The notes under the pieces: generated by a model
What the model saw: only the letters and a program-made list of their open reading frames with translations
What the model was told of the DNA's origin: nothing
Database searches by the model: none
Position numbers and translations under genes: made by a program
Part shown: positions 17,459 to 25,793 of the stretch, piece by piece
Layout: each line of letters begins with the position of its first letter
How positions within the stretch are numbered: position 1 is the stretch's first letter
NCBI GenBank assembly: GCA_910579575.1
Contig: CAJTUM010000004.1
Span: 62,001 to 126,000 of the forward strand
Direction of reading: 5' to 3'
Source of the DNA: an uncultured Eubacteriales bacterium
Lineage (GTDB): Bacteria > Bacillota > Clostridia > Oscillospirales > Butyricicoccaceae
Length of the DNA stretch: 64,000 nucleotides

Positions 17459-18025
17459 TTAAACCAGATCGGAGAAAAAAGTTTTGAGGAACTCATCGAA
17501 CAGTTTTTTTCGCTTTGACATAGCCATTGCCGATATGCCATACTTCTCGCCAAGAACCTTTGCACAGGTTTTCTTCTTCCCATCAAGGTAAAAATCAAGC
17601 AATTCAAGCGCCCACGGTTTCCAGTTGGCAAGCTGTTCTCTTAGCCTTTCAAGCACCATCTCACCAATAATGCTTTCCTCAAGGTCGAACTCGGCTGGGA
17701 TGGTATCTTGGATAGAGCAGCCTTCCGCACCATGTAAGTCCCTGTTAATCGAAAAGTGAACATAGTCTTTCCCTCTAACCCTATTTCTCTCCTGCCCCAT
17801 TTTCTCTTTATGCCAGACGAGATATTTGGCATAGGGTACTTCAATAAACATACGGTCAATCACGCCGCAGTCCTCAAAGCTATTCTCCATGAAGCAGCGG
17901 CGCTGGCACATCGGCAGTCCCTTGTTGCCCTGCATGATAGCGTTCCATTCCTCCTGCGTAGCTTCTTTCAATCCTCTTTTCGGGTCGCTAATGTCCTTGT
18001 AAATTAGAATAGTGGTCTTTTTCAT
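17459..18025 (-). CDS. Sigma-factor-like helix-turn-helix protein of the element
   Basis: The protein has 188 residues from the ATG at 18025 (RBS GGAAA). The C-terminus resembles sigma region 4: ELLDFYLDGKKKTCAKVLGE, then KYGISAMAMSKRKKLFDEF. The middle has a cysteine pair region (LPMCQRRCFMENSFEDCGV) and the phrase MFIEVPYAKYLVWHKE. Similar sigma-like proteins occur in Tn916-family elements as regulators, but no promoter specificity can be read here. Its leader contains the competing stems at 18068 to 18151. Confidence 0.6.
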   Translation of the reverse strand: MKKTTILIYKDISDPKRGLKEATQEEWNAIMQGNKGLPMCQRRCFMENSFEDCGVIDRMFIEVPYAKYLVWHKEKMGQERNRVRGKDYVHFSINRDLHGAEGCSIQDTIPAEFDLEESIIGEMVLERLREQLANWKPWALELLDFYLDGKKKTCAKVLGEKYGISAMAMSKRKKLFDEFLKTFFSDLV

Positions 18026-18067
18026 CGGTTTCCTTTCCCGAAGCCGATGAAACGAGAACACAAAAAA

Positions 18068-18151
18068 GCCACTTGACCGTTGACATACGCCACTTTGACA
18101 GACTACACCCTTGGGTGTAAGTCAAAGTCAAGTGGCATTTGGAAGTCAACG
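18068..18151 (-). promoter_or_regulatory. Structured leader with mutually exclusive stems
   Basis: Three complementary pairs compete. GCCACTTGAC (18068 to 18077) pairs with GTCAAGTGGC (18127 to 18136). CTTTGAC (18093 to 18099) pairs with GTCAAAG (18121 to 18127), enclosing TACACCC/GGGTGTA. CGTTGAC (18078 to 18084) pairs with GTCAACG (18145 to 18151). The first and third interleave, so they could form a pseudoknot or exclusive folds. It lies just upstream of the sigma-like gene and about 70 bases past the zinc-ribbon gene, so it could be an attenuator, a protein-bound RNA or DNA binding sites. Confidence 0.5.
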
Positions 18152-18222
18152 CATCAAGCGGCTCCGTAGCACAAATCTTGCTTTAGATTATTTTGTTGTT
18201 TTTTCTTGCTGGGTCTTGGGTC

Positions 18223-18459
18223 TTAGCTGGTCTTTCTGAACGATACCGGTGGGAATACCACCTCCTCTCCACAGTTTGAGCATTTTGCAAATGTATAGCC
18301 ATGCTCACCCCTTGCGACATTCTCTACTCGATGATCGCAATATGGACAGAGCCTAACCATCTTCATCATACCGCTGCACTTGTTCCTTAGCGAGTTCTGA
18401 GCGGCCTTCACCTGAGCATAGCGCTCCGGATTGATTTCTTGGATATTCACCTTCGCCAT
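18223..18459 (-). CDS. Small zinc-ribbon protein
   Basis: This 78-residue protein has two CxxC pairs (LCPYCDHRVENV and AKCSNCGEEVVF), forming a Cys4 zinc ribbon, with a basic N-terminal helix before it. Its function is unknown. Ribbon proteins of this type recur in Tn916/Tn1549-like elements near the regulatory region. Its start overlaps the end of the upstream ImmA-like gene by 13 bases, which indicates one operon. Confidence 0.7.
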   Translation of the reverse strand: MAKVNIQEINPERYAQVKAAQNSLRNKCSGMMKMVRLCPYCDHRVENVARGEHGYTFAKCSNCGEEVVFPPVSFRKTS

Positions 18460-19181
18460 TCTTTATCAACCTCCACATCTAACATCCTGTACGGGTTGTC
18501 GAGATAGTCCTCCCCGATGAATCCAAACTGCTTCATACGAATCGCCAAAGCGGTTTTGGAACACCCCAACAACTCTGTCATTCCAACAAACCGGTCATAC
18601 TCTTCTCGGGCGAAGATTTTGTTCAGTATGCGGATTTTCCCTTGTACGCCGAATAAGCCCATAGCCTGTTCAACGAGATGTCTTGGAAGAAGCATGGCTG
18701 AACTCAGGGCATTACTCTGCCATTCTTCCCAATCTGATATAGGTTTTTTCCGCATCGTATTCGCCTTGCAAAAGTGGATCGGCTCTTCATGGGGCTTCAC
18801 CCCATAATCTGACGGAAAGAGCATTTTCAGGACTTGGTGGCTTGCTTCGTGGGTTATTGTGAAGTTCCTTCGTCCCGTCTGCTCTACATCGTCCCTCAGA
18901 TCACTTTCAATCAGGATCGTTTTTCCATCCAAAAAGTAGACCTCACCGGTTTCCTCATTCCCCGGCAGTTCAACACCTATACTTTCAAAAGATGTCAGTC
19001 CAAGGATTGTCCCATCTATCGAGAGATGCTGATAATCAATTTGCAGACCCAGCAGGCTCTTGACAAGGATTTCAGGATAAATCCGATATACCGGCTGTCC
19101 CTTAACCTCTGGCAGCTTCATGTACGCTCGAATCACCCGTTCACCGATTGCTTCAAGGTCATTCCGAGATAAACGCTTCAA
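18447..19181 (-). CDS. ImmA/IrrE-family metalloprotease-like protein
   Basis: The protein has 244 residues. Its start is a TTG at 19181, with AAGGAGG 6 bases upstream. The zinc-binding helix ITHEASHQVLK (HExxH-type) lies near residue 115, followed by EWQSNALSSAMLLPRHLVE, the typical third-ligand region of ImmA/IrrE proteins. Such proteases cleave partner repressors and thereby switch on mobile elements. It sits in the leftward operon directed by the promoter at 19537 to 19565. A second ImmA-like protein is encoded on the other side of the switch. Confidence 0.82.
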   Translation of the reverse strand: MKRLSRNDLEAIGERVIRAYMKLPEVKGQPVYRIYPEILVKSLLGLQIDYQHLSIDGTILGLTSFESIGVELPGNEETGEVYFLDGKTILIESDLRDDVEQTGRRNFTITHEASHQVLKMLFPSDYGVKPHEEPIHFCKANTMRKKPISDWEEWQSNALSSAMLLPRHLVEQAMGLFGVQGKIRILNKIFAREEYDRFVGMTELLGCSKTALAIRMKQFGFIGEDYLDNPYRMLDVEVDKEWRR

Positions 19182-19192
19182 TGTCGTCCTCC

Positions 19193-19438
19193 TTAGTTAA
19201 ACTTTGCCTCTACAAACCAGCGTCCATTCTGCTCGTCGAAAAGATGGGTCTCGCTGTGTCCTATCCTGATGGTATATCTGACGCCACGACCTCCGACCAT
19301 AGAGGCTGCACGACATACCTGAAGAACTTTGTCTATCTCATACTCAGCCTCGTCAGCTATCTTTATTGTCTTTGGACAGCACGAACCGTCCGGTTTATGT
19401 TCGGCATTTACAGTCACATAAACCTTTCTTCTACCCAT
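19193..19438 (-). CDS. Hypothetical 81-residue protein, first gene of leftward operon
   Basis: Not recognised. It is a small beta-rich-looking protein beginning MGRRKVYVTVNAEHKPDG, with a Cys pair (GSCCPKTIKI) and ending RWFVEAKFN. GAGGTG precedes the ATG. It is the first gene after the leftward promoter and is followed 11 bases later by the ImmA-like gene, so it belongs to the same regulated transcript. Confidence 0.6.
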   Translation of the reverse strand: MGRRKVYVTVNAEHKPDGSCCPKTIKIADEAEYEIDKVLQVCRAASMVGGRGVRYTIRIGHSETHLFDEQNGRWFVEAKFN

Positions 19439-19476
19439 CTCAGCACCTCATTTCGCAGAAAACATAAAAAAGGCTT

Positions 19477-19591
19477 GACGAAAACCTATTCGTGATGTAA
19501 GATATATTCACGAAGCTGATTTCGTGTTTTGAGCAGATTATATCACGAAGCCGATTTCGTGTCAATAGTTTTTTGCGAAGCCAGTTTCGTA
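19477..19591. promoter_or_regulatory. Four phased operator sites of the element repressor
   Basis: Four 18-base near-palindromes with consensus CACGAAGCNGATTTCGTG lie at 19477 to 19494, 19509 to 19526, 19544 to 19561 and 19574 to 19591. The two central copies are the best (CACGAAGCTGATTTCGTG and CACGAAGCCGATTTCGTG). Centre-to-centre spacing is 32, 35 and 30 bases, close to three helical turns each. The third copy lies in the spacer of a consensus leftward promoter. This is the expected layout for repression by the divergent XRE protein. Confidence 0.85.
19537..19565 (-). promoter_or_regulatory. Consensus leftward promoter inside the operator array
   Basis: On the minus strand, TTGACA (19560 to 19565) and TATAAT (19537 to 19542) are both perfect and 17 bases apart. 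Operator 3 covers the spacer, so a bound repressor would block it. It should drive genes leftward through ImmA, the sigma-like protein, MazF, the excisionases and integrase. Confidence 0.8.
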
Positions 19592-19630
19592 TCCTTGGAT
19601 AGACACATACATAGTTGAAGGAGAATCATT

Positions 19631-20047
19631 ATGACATTCAATGAGCGGCTCAAAGAAATCAGAGAAAAAAAGGGATTAACACAGGAGCAGCTTGCCAAGC
19701 TCTCGGGGCTTTCTACCCGTATGATTCAAAACTATGAAAAGAATAGCCGTCCGCAGTTTGACAACGCTAAAAAGCTGGCAACCGCACTGGAAGTCTCGGT
19801 TTATGATATTCTTGGCGAGAGCGGAACACTTATAGCTGAAGCAGGAGAAAGGTATGGTGCAAGGGGCGCAAAACAGGCTGAACAACTCATGGCAGAGGTT
19901 ACCGGCCTGTTTGCCGGCGGAGAAATGGCTGAGGAAGATATGGATGTGATGATGAAAGCCATCACAGACGCATACTGGATTGCCAAGGAGAAGAACAAGA
20001 AGTATGCTCCTAAGCGTTATAAGGAGCAGGACACAACTCAGGGCTAA
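19631..20047 (+). CDS. XRE-family repressor, ImmR-like
   Basis: This 138-residue protein has an N-terminal helix-turn-helix (RLKEIREKKGLTQEQLAKLS, then TRMIQNYEKNSRPQ) and an acidic C-terminal part. GAAGGAG precedes the ATG. It is divergent from the integrase operon across four operators and is followed by an ImmA-type protease gene, as in the ICEBs1 ImmR/ImmA switch. By that analogy it represses excision genes and its own transcript until cleaved. Confidence 0.85.
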   Translation: MTFNERLKEIREKKGLTQEQLAKLSGLSTRMIQNYEKNSRPQFDNAKKLATALEVSVYDILGESGTLIAEAGERYGARGAKQAEQLMAEVTGLFAGGEMAEEDMDVMMKAITDAYWIAKEKNKKYAPKRYKEQDTTQG

Positions 20048-20109
20048 GTCCCGTTTATGGTACATAGACCAGTTTATACTTTACACAGTGTGGAAAGAGG
20101 TGAGGGTCA

Positions 20110-20634
20110 ATGTATGCCTCCACTTCCGAGATCGTTCGCAAGGCCAACCATATTGTACGACAATGTGGGACTCGTGACCCCCACAAGATAGCAGACGAAC
20201 TCGGTATTGAGATTCTCTATTGTCCTTTTAAGGCTCAGCGTGGTGCCTACAAGGTCATCATGCGAAACCGTTTTATGTTCGTGAAAGAGGATTTGCACCC
20301 TGTTATGGAGAACATTGTGCTTCTCCATGAGCTGGGACATGACACTCTGCACCGAGAGGAAGCCACCCAAGTTGGCGGCTTTGAGGAGTTTAATATCTTT
20401 GATATTCGGGACAGCAGAATGGAATATGAAGCTAATATCTTTGCCACGCAGATTGCACTCCCAGACGACGACTTTTTAGACTTGGCAGAGCAAGGCTACG
20501 ATGTGCAGCAGATAGCCGCTGCCTTACACTCCGATGTGAACCTTGTCGCTCTAAAGGCGGACACTCTTATCTCACAGGGGTACAGGCTCAGACCGCAGGA
20601 ACATCGGAACGACTTTTTACGGTTCGATAAATAA
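20110..20634 (+). CDS. ImmA/IrrE-type anti-repressor metalloprotease
   Basis: This 174-residue protein has the metal-binding motif LLHELGHDTLH near residue 75 and EANIFATQIALPDDDFLDLAE carrying the downstream acidic ligand, the hallmark of ImmA/IrrE proteins. By analogy with ICEBs1 ImmA it cleaves the repressor encoded 62 bases upstream when the host is damaged. GAGGTGAGGG precedes the start. Confidence 0.88.
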   Translation: MYASTSEIVRKANHIVRQCGTRDPHKIADELGIEILYCPFKAQRGAYKVIMRNRFMFVKEDLHPVMENIVLLHELGHDTLHREEATQVGGFEEFNIFDIRDSRMEYEANIFATQIALPDDDFLDLAEQGYDVQQIAAALHSDVNLVALKADTLISQGYRLRPQEHRNDFLRFDK

Positions 20635-20657
20635 AACATGGGAGGACAACGAAGCGT

Positions 20658-22181
20658 ATGCAGAAGCAGTATATAGCTATCGACTTAAAATCGTTTTACG
20701 CTTCGGTGGAGTGCGCCGAAAGAGGTCTCGATCCCCTTGACGCCAACCTTGTTGTTGCGGACGAAAGCAGAACAGACAAAACCATCTGCCTTGCCGTCTC
20801 TCCCGCCCTGAAAGCGCATGGCATATCCGGTCGAGCAAGGCTCTTTGAAGCCAAGCAGCGTATCAAGGAAGTAAACAGGGAAAGGCAAAGAAAAGCTCCC
20901 GAACACCGGTTCAGGGGCAAATCAATCTATGGCTCGGAGCTGGCAAAAGACCCGACGCTGGAACTTGACCTTGTTATTGCGCCGCCACGAATGGCTTATT
21001 ACATGGACTACAGCAAAAGCATAGTTGAAATCTATATGCGCTATGTCTCCTTCGATGATATCTTGGTCTACTCTATCGACGAGGTTTTCATCGACGCCAC
21101 ACCGTATCTCTCAACCTACAACATGAGCGCCCACGATTTTGCTATGATGTTGATTCAAGAGGTCTTGAAGGAGACTCGAATCACCGCCACCGCTGGAATT
21201 GGCACGAATATGTACCTTGCGAAGATTGCGATGGACATTGAGGCAAAGCATATCCCCGCCGACAAGGATGGCGTCCGTATTGCAGAGTTGAATGAAACGA
21301 GCTATCGGGACAAACTCTGGACACACCGACCGCTTACAGACTTTTGGCGGGTGGGCAGAGGAATTGCCCGTAAATTGGAGCAAAACGGTCTTTTCACTAT
21401 GGGCGACATCGCCCGCTGCTCCGAGGGAAAGGATACAGACTACTATAACGAAGATCTGCTTTACGAACTCCTCGAAGTAAACGCCGAGCTGCTCATAGAT
21501 CACGCTTGGGGCTGGGAACCCACTGAAATAGCAGACTGTAAGGCGTATAAGCCAGAATCAAAAAGTCTCAGTCAGGGGCAAGTGCTATCTTGTCCCTATG
21601 ACTTTCATGCGGGCAGGATCGTTGTCCTTGAAATGGCAGACCAACTCTCTATGGACTTGGTTCGGGCAGGTCTTTTCACCGATCAGGTGGTGCTTGATGT
21701 TGGCTACGACATTGAGAATCTGACAGACCCAAAACGAGCTGCCAAGTATAAGGGCTCAATCGTAACAGACCACTATGGGCGGCAAATCCCGAAAGGGGTT
21801 CATGGCTCAAAGAGCTTGGGCAGGCAAACATCCTCCACCAACAAAATCATGGATGCGGTTGCCGCCATTTATGACAGCATTGTGGATAAGAGCCTTTTAG
21901 TCCGGCGCTTCACAGTCGCCGTTACCCATTTGATACCAGAGGGTGAGGCAGAGTCCGCCATTCAGGTGGGCGAGCAGCTCGACCTTTTCACAGACTATGA
22001 GGCATTGGAGCAGCAGCGGAAGGCCGAAGCAGAAGCGCTTGACCGTGAACTCAAAATGCAGAAGGCGATTATCACCATTCGAGACAAGTTCGGAAAAAAT
22101 GCCATTGTTAAAGGGCTTAATATGCACGAAGGCGCTACTGCTATAGAGCGCAACAAACAAATCGGCGGTCACAAGGCGTGA
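20658..22181 (+). CDS. Y-family DNA polymerase, UmuC/ImpB-like
   Basis: This 507-residue lesion-bypass polymerase has catalytic acids in IAIDLKSFYASVECAERGLD and YSIDEVFIDATPYL. ITATAGIGTNMYLAKIAMDI and the thumb-type RVGRGIARKLEQNGLFTMGD follow, with little-finger sequence to about residue 430. It lies in the same transcript as the repressor and protease, 23 bases after the latter, so it would be induced with the element under DNA damage. A short YolD-like gene follows, as in many Gram-positive UmuC cassettes. Confidence 0.92.
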   Translation: MQKQYIAIDLKSFYASVECAERGLDPLDANLVVADESRTDKTICLAVSPALKAHGISGRARLFEAKQRIKEVNRERQRKAPEHRFRGKSIYGSELAKDPTLELDLVIAPPRMAYYMDYSKSIVEIYMRYVSFDDILVYSIDEVFIDATPYLSTYNMSAHDFAMMLIQEVLKETRITATAGIGTNMYLAKIAMDIEAKHIPADKDGVRIAELNETSYRDKLWTHRPLTDFWRVGRGIARKLEQNGLFTMGDIARCSEGKDTDYYNEDLLYELLEVNAELLIDHAWGWEPTEIADCKAYKPESKSLSQGQVLSCPYDFHAGRIVVLEMADQLSMDLVRAGLFTDQVVLDVGYDIENLTDPKRAAKYKGSIVTDHYGRQIPKGVHGSKSLGRQTSSTNKIMDAVAAIYDSIVDKSLLVRRFTVAVTHLIPEGEAESAIQVGEQLDLFTDYEALEQQRKAEAEALDRELKMQKAIITIRDKFGKNAIVKGLNMHEGATAIERNKQIGGHKA

Positions 22182-22191
22182 GGTGATAAGA

Positions 22192-22632
22192 ATGGCCAGT
22201 GGGAAAAAAGAATACAGCGACATTTTTGACCGTCCTCATCATGTGTCCTCCAAACGGCCTCAAATGTCGAGAAGCAACCGAGCTGCACAGTTCTCACCCT
22301 TCGCCGCCCTTACCGGCTATGACAGTCTTGTTGCTGAATCCGCAAGAGTTACAGATCAAAAGGTCAAGCTTTCAGATGAGGAATACGAGGTATTGAACAA
22401 ACGGCTCAACTACCTGCAAGACCACCTTTCAGAATTGCCTATTATTCAGGTTCTCTACTTTGAACCTGACAAGAAAAAATCCGGCGGCTCCTATGTTGAA
22501 TTTTCAGGAACAATAAGGCGAGTACGGCAGCACGAAGGTTTGCTTCTCACGACCACCAGCATTGAAATCCCCTTTGAGAGTATTGCAGAGCTGTCCGGCG
22601 ACTTTTTTGCCCCTCTCGATTCCCTTTCATGA
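22192..22632 (+). CDS. YolD-like protein, polymerase partner
   Basis: This protein has 146 residues from the ATG at 22192 (RBS AGGTGA), 10 bases after the polymerase stop. The phrases RAAQFSPFAALTGYDSLVAE and GTIRRVRQHEGLL, then IPFESIAEL, match YolD-like proteins that accompany Y-family polymerases in Firmicutes and elements. The role is inferred to be a polymerase accessory factor. It ends the rightward cassette at the terminator 22631 to 22672. Confidence 0.8.
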   Translation: MASGKKEYSDIFDRPHHVSSKRPQMSRSNRAAQFSPFAALTGYDSLVAESARVTDQKVKLSDEEYEVLNKRLNYLQDHLSELPIIQVLYFEPDKKKSGGSYVEFSGTIRRVRQHEGLLLTTTSIEIPFESIAELSGDFFAPLDSLS

Positions 22633-22672
22633 CAAGAACTCCGATAGTCATTTGACTGTCGGAGTTCTTGTC
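22631..22672. terminator. Bidirectional terminator between the YolD-like and Res genes
   Basis: A long near-perfect hairpin has arms beginning GACAAGAACTCCGA and ending TCGGAGTTCTTGTC. It separates convergent genes and abuts both stop codons. Confidence 0.85.
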
Positions 22673-22673
22673 T

Positions 22674-25600
22674 TTACATTGCGCTCATAATGTTTAGCAA
22701 GCTCTGGTAGCTATCCACATCATGGTATTTCACCTTGCTTGTTGACATCTCATTAAACAGCTTTTTAGCACAGGAGATTTTAGCCTGCTCTATTGGCCTT
22801 AGATTCAAACTCTCCATCGTACCCTTTGTTTCAGCGACAAAGAAGATATGCTTGACTTTTCCCTCATAAAAGGCGATTGCCCAATCCGGCGAGTAGTTGC
22901 CCACTGGGGTGGGAATCTGAAATGTCCTTGGGAGCTTCGCATAAACACAAACCTCTTCGGCTGCATCCAAATCCTCAGCAAATCGCCTCTCCACACTCTT
23001 TTCAGCAGAACCATCCGTAAACACATAGTCCTGAATTGCCTTCTTTGCCAGAAAAGCTTTTTCAAAGGGCTGTGTGTTTTTCTCTGCGGTGAAAATGTCA
23101 GAGTCATATTGCCCTTCAATCGTGTCGTAGGAGATATGCTCTACAATCATAGTTGCCTTTTGTTCGTTTATGAGCCTTACGACCTTGGAGATAAACTCTT
23201 CAGGATTATTCCTGAACATATAAAGCTTGTCCATCCGAAGTCCTTGCAGAATGGCAGAGGCGGTTTTACGAGTCAAAACAGTACCGGACGCAATCTTGCC
23301 AATCAGGTCATACTTGATTTGGCTGGTTTCTGCGTGTCTGAGCGTCTGCGTCCTCGTCTTTTCCCCAGCGAAGGACTCTCCACGCTCCACCTCATAGGCA
23401 TTCATTTCGGACTTTTGAGCGCCGATCGTGGCTGTGTACTGAAGCTCTGAGACAAAGAGCTTTTCATTGATATGGTCGATAGCCTTCTCTATCAACTCAT
23501 CAGAATCAAAATCCACGGTGTAGGCGTATTTGTGATTGATCTCCTTCCAAAGGGCTTGGAACTCCTTTTTGGCGAAGTTCTCATTGAGCGGATTATCTTT
23601 CACCTTAGTTTCATGCCCGTCAGTGAACATATCCTTGAGAACACTGTCGTCGTAGACGGACTGAATCAGCGCATGGACACCCTCCGCCATCGGCTTCAGC
23701 TCCTCCGGCAGCTCCGCAACCGTATTCATTGCCACTTCGTTCCGGTATTTGTCAGTGACCTTGCGCTTCATATCAACATAACCGTTCTGAATCAGATAGA
23801 ACTCAATCGCATTTGCGGCGTTGTCATCTATCAGCGTCGGTACACCATCCACCTTGACATATTTTCCCTTGAAATACTCGCTGGTTGCAACCGTCGGTCT
23901 GTCATAAAGGACGGTCTTGATATCGGACTGCAAATCGGTCACAAAGTCCTTATAGCTTTCACTTGCAATGACCGTCAGCATGTTCACATCATGAATCGAA
24001 TCCCCGCAGCTCTGGACATCCATTCGGTTTCCGTCCTGATTGACACACAGTCGCAGGCCACGACCAACTTCCTGCCGTTTGGCGGTGTTGCTGTCAGAGT
24101 GCTTCAGGGTGCAAATCTGGAACACATTGGGGTTGTCCCAACCTTCCCGCAGGGCAGAGTGGGAGAAAATAAACCTTGTGGGTTCTCCAAAGGAAAGCAG
24201 CCGCTCTTTGTTCTTCAAAATCAAGTCATAGGCAGAAATGTCGTCTGAGAACTCGCTGCCTCGCTTGAGCTGACTGTCAACACTTCTGCCGGTCTTTTTG
24301 TCGATGCTGAAGTATCCCTTATGTACTGCGTTTACATCACTGCAAGTGGATTTCAAGTATTTCTGATAGGGCGTGTCAAAGAGCTGGACATAATCGTTCA
24401 GAACACTGACATACTCCTGCTCAAACATCTGCCCATACTCGCCCAGCACCTCATTGCCATCTTCGTCATACTGGCGGTATTTCGCCACCTCGTCGATGAA
24501 GAACAGGGACAGGCACTTGATGCCCTTGTTATAAAGCCTTTCCTCTTTCTCAAAATGGGAAAGGATCGTCTCACGAATCTGAATCTGGCGCATATCCTTT
24601 TCAGAAACATCGCCCACCACATCGCCGGTTTTGATTACATCGCCGTTCGTAAAGGTGACTGTGCCTTGCAGCGGGTCAATCTCAGAAACGGTATAGCCTT
24701 TATATTGCTCCATCTCCTGAGACACATAGAATAAATCGTCCCCCACGCCGAGAATACGGGTCTCACGGTTAATGGACTTGTTGTAGGCAATCTCCAGCTC
24801 TATCTTCGCCATAGGCGGCTTCTTGGAAGAGAGCATGATTTGCTCCAGATACAGATAGCTGTCTGTGCCTCTGAAGTTCTTGACTTCAAAACCTTTGACT
24901 TCAATCTTCTTAACCAGCTTCTTGTTGAAGGCGTCCAGCGCATCCAACACATAAATCAGGTTGTGCTGCTTTGCATGGGTGGCTGAGTAGTTCAAGCAGA
25001 AAAGAGGGTTGAAGTTCTTGAGTGCCTTTTGCGTAACCTCACCGCCCATTTTCTGCGGCTCGTCCAAAATAATAATGGGTCTGTTTGCTTTGATAACATC
25101 AATAGGTCGGCGGGAGCCGAACTCATCACGCTTGGAATATATGATTCTGGCTTCTTTGCTTTTTCCGTCCTCCTTCAGCGAGGAAGCAAACGCCTGGGTG
25201 TTGATAATCATCACATTGATGCCGGAGCTGGAAGAGAAGGTATCCAGTTGATTGAGGTTGGAGCTGTTATAGATAAAGAATCTCGCCTTTTTGCCGTAGT
25301 GTTCCATGAAGTGGTCGGCGGTGATCTCAAATGATTTCTTCACGCCTTCACGAATCGCTATGCTGGGAACGACCACGATAAACTTGCTCCAGCCATACTT
25401 CCGGTTCAGCTCGAACATGGTCTTGATATACACATAGGTCTTTCCAGTGCCGGTCTCCATTTCAATGTCAAGGCTGCACCGGCCCAGGTTCTTCACAAGG
25501 GAGGGCGACAGCTTGATGTTGTTCTGGCTCTGTAAGGTCTGGATATTTTTCAATAGCTGCTCGTCGGACAACTCCACCAGCTCATTTTTATAGCCCGTAT

Positions 25601-25793
25601 CGTTCAGGGGGTCAAGCAGCTCAGAATCCTCCTGTGCCATGTCAAGCGTGATCTGATAATTCTGCGGCTCCGTTTTCTTTCCGAGGTCACGGATATAGCT
25701 GATTTTGTCGTGAAATCCCTGACCCTGAAAGACTTTTACCACAGCATCAACGGCATCAGTTTGGTATTGTTGGATTTTGAAGTTGAATTTCAT
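22674..25793 (-). CDS. Type III restriction enzyme Res subunit (helicase-nuclease)
   Basis: This protein has 1,039 residues. The ATG at 25793 gives MKFNFKIQQYQTDAV and overlaps the previous stop by four bases; the longer frame is an artefact. It has Walker A METGTGKTYVY, Walker B IIILDEPQKM, and helicase motifs such as NYSATHAK and the TAKRQEVGRGLRLC block. A C-terminal PD-(D/E)XK nuclease shows YSPDWAIAFYEGK then FVAETKG, so all catalytic residues appear intact. With the Mod protein it would cut unmodified DNA after ATP-driven communication between two sites. An AbiJ-like gene separates it from mod. Confidence 0.93.
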   Translation of the reverse strand: MKFNFKIQQYQTDAVDAVVKVFQGQGFHDKISYIRDLGKKTEPQNYQITLDMAQEDSELLDPLNDTGYKNELVELSDEQLLKNIQTLQSQNNIKLSPSLVKNLGRCSLDIEMETGTGKTYVYIKTMFELNRKYGWSKFIVVVPSIAIREGVKKSFEITADHFMEHYGKKARFFIYNSSNLNQLDTFSSSSGINVMIINTQAFASSLKEDGKSKEARIIYSKRDEFGSRRPIDVIKANRPIIILDEPQKMGGEVTQKALKNFNPLFCLNYSATHAKQHNLIYVLDALDAFNKKLVKKIEVKGFEVKNFRGTDSYLYLEQIMLSSKKPPMAKIELEIAYNKSINRETRILGVGDDLFYVSQEMEQYKGYTVSEIDPLQGTVTFTNGDVIKTGDVVGDVSEKDMRQIQIRETILSHFEKEERLYNKGIKCLSLFFIDEVAKYRQYDEDGNEVLGEYGQMFEQEYVSVLNDYVQLFDTPYQKYLKSTCSDVNAVHKGYFSIDKKTGRSVDSQLKRGSEFSDDISAYDLILKNKERLLSFGEPTRFIFSHSALREGWDNPNVFQICTLKHSDSNTAKRQEVGRGLRLCVNQDGNRMDVQSCGDSIHDVNMLTVIASESYKDFVTDLQSDIKTVLYDRPTVATSEYFKGKYVKVDGVPTLIDDNAANAIEFYLIQNGYVDMKRKVTDKYRNEVAMNTVAELPEELKPMAEGVHALIQSVYDDSVLKDMFTDGHETKVKDNPLNENFAKKEFQALWKEINHKYAYTVDFDSDELIEKAIDHINEKLFVSELQYTATIGAQKSEMNAYEVERGESFAGEKTRTQTLRHAETSQIKYDLIGKIASGTVLTRKTASAILQGLRMDKLYMFRNNPEEFISKVVRLINEQKATMIVEHISYDTIEGQYDSDIFTAEKNTQPFEKAFLAKKAIQDYVFTDGSAEKSVERRFAEDLDAAEEVCVYAKLPRTFQIPTPVGNYSPDWAIAFYEGKVKHIFFVAETKGTMESLNLRPIEQAKISCAKKLFNEMSTSKVKYHDVDSYQSLLNIMSAM

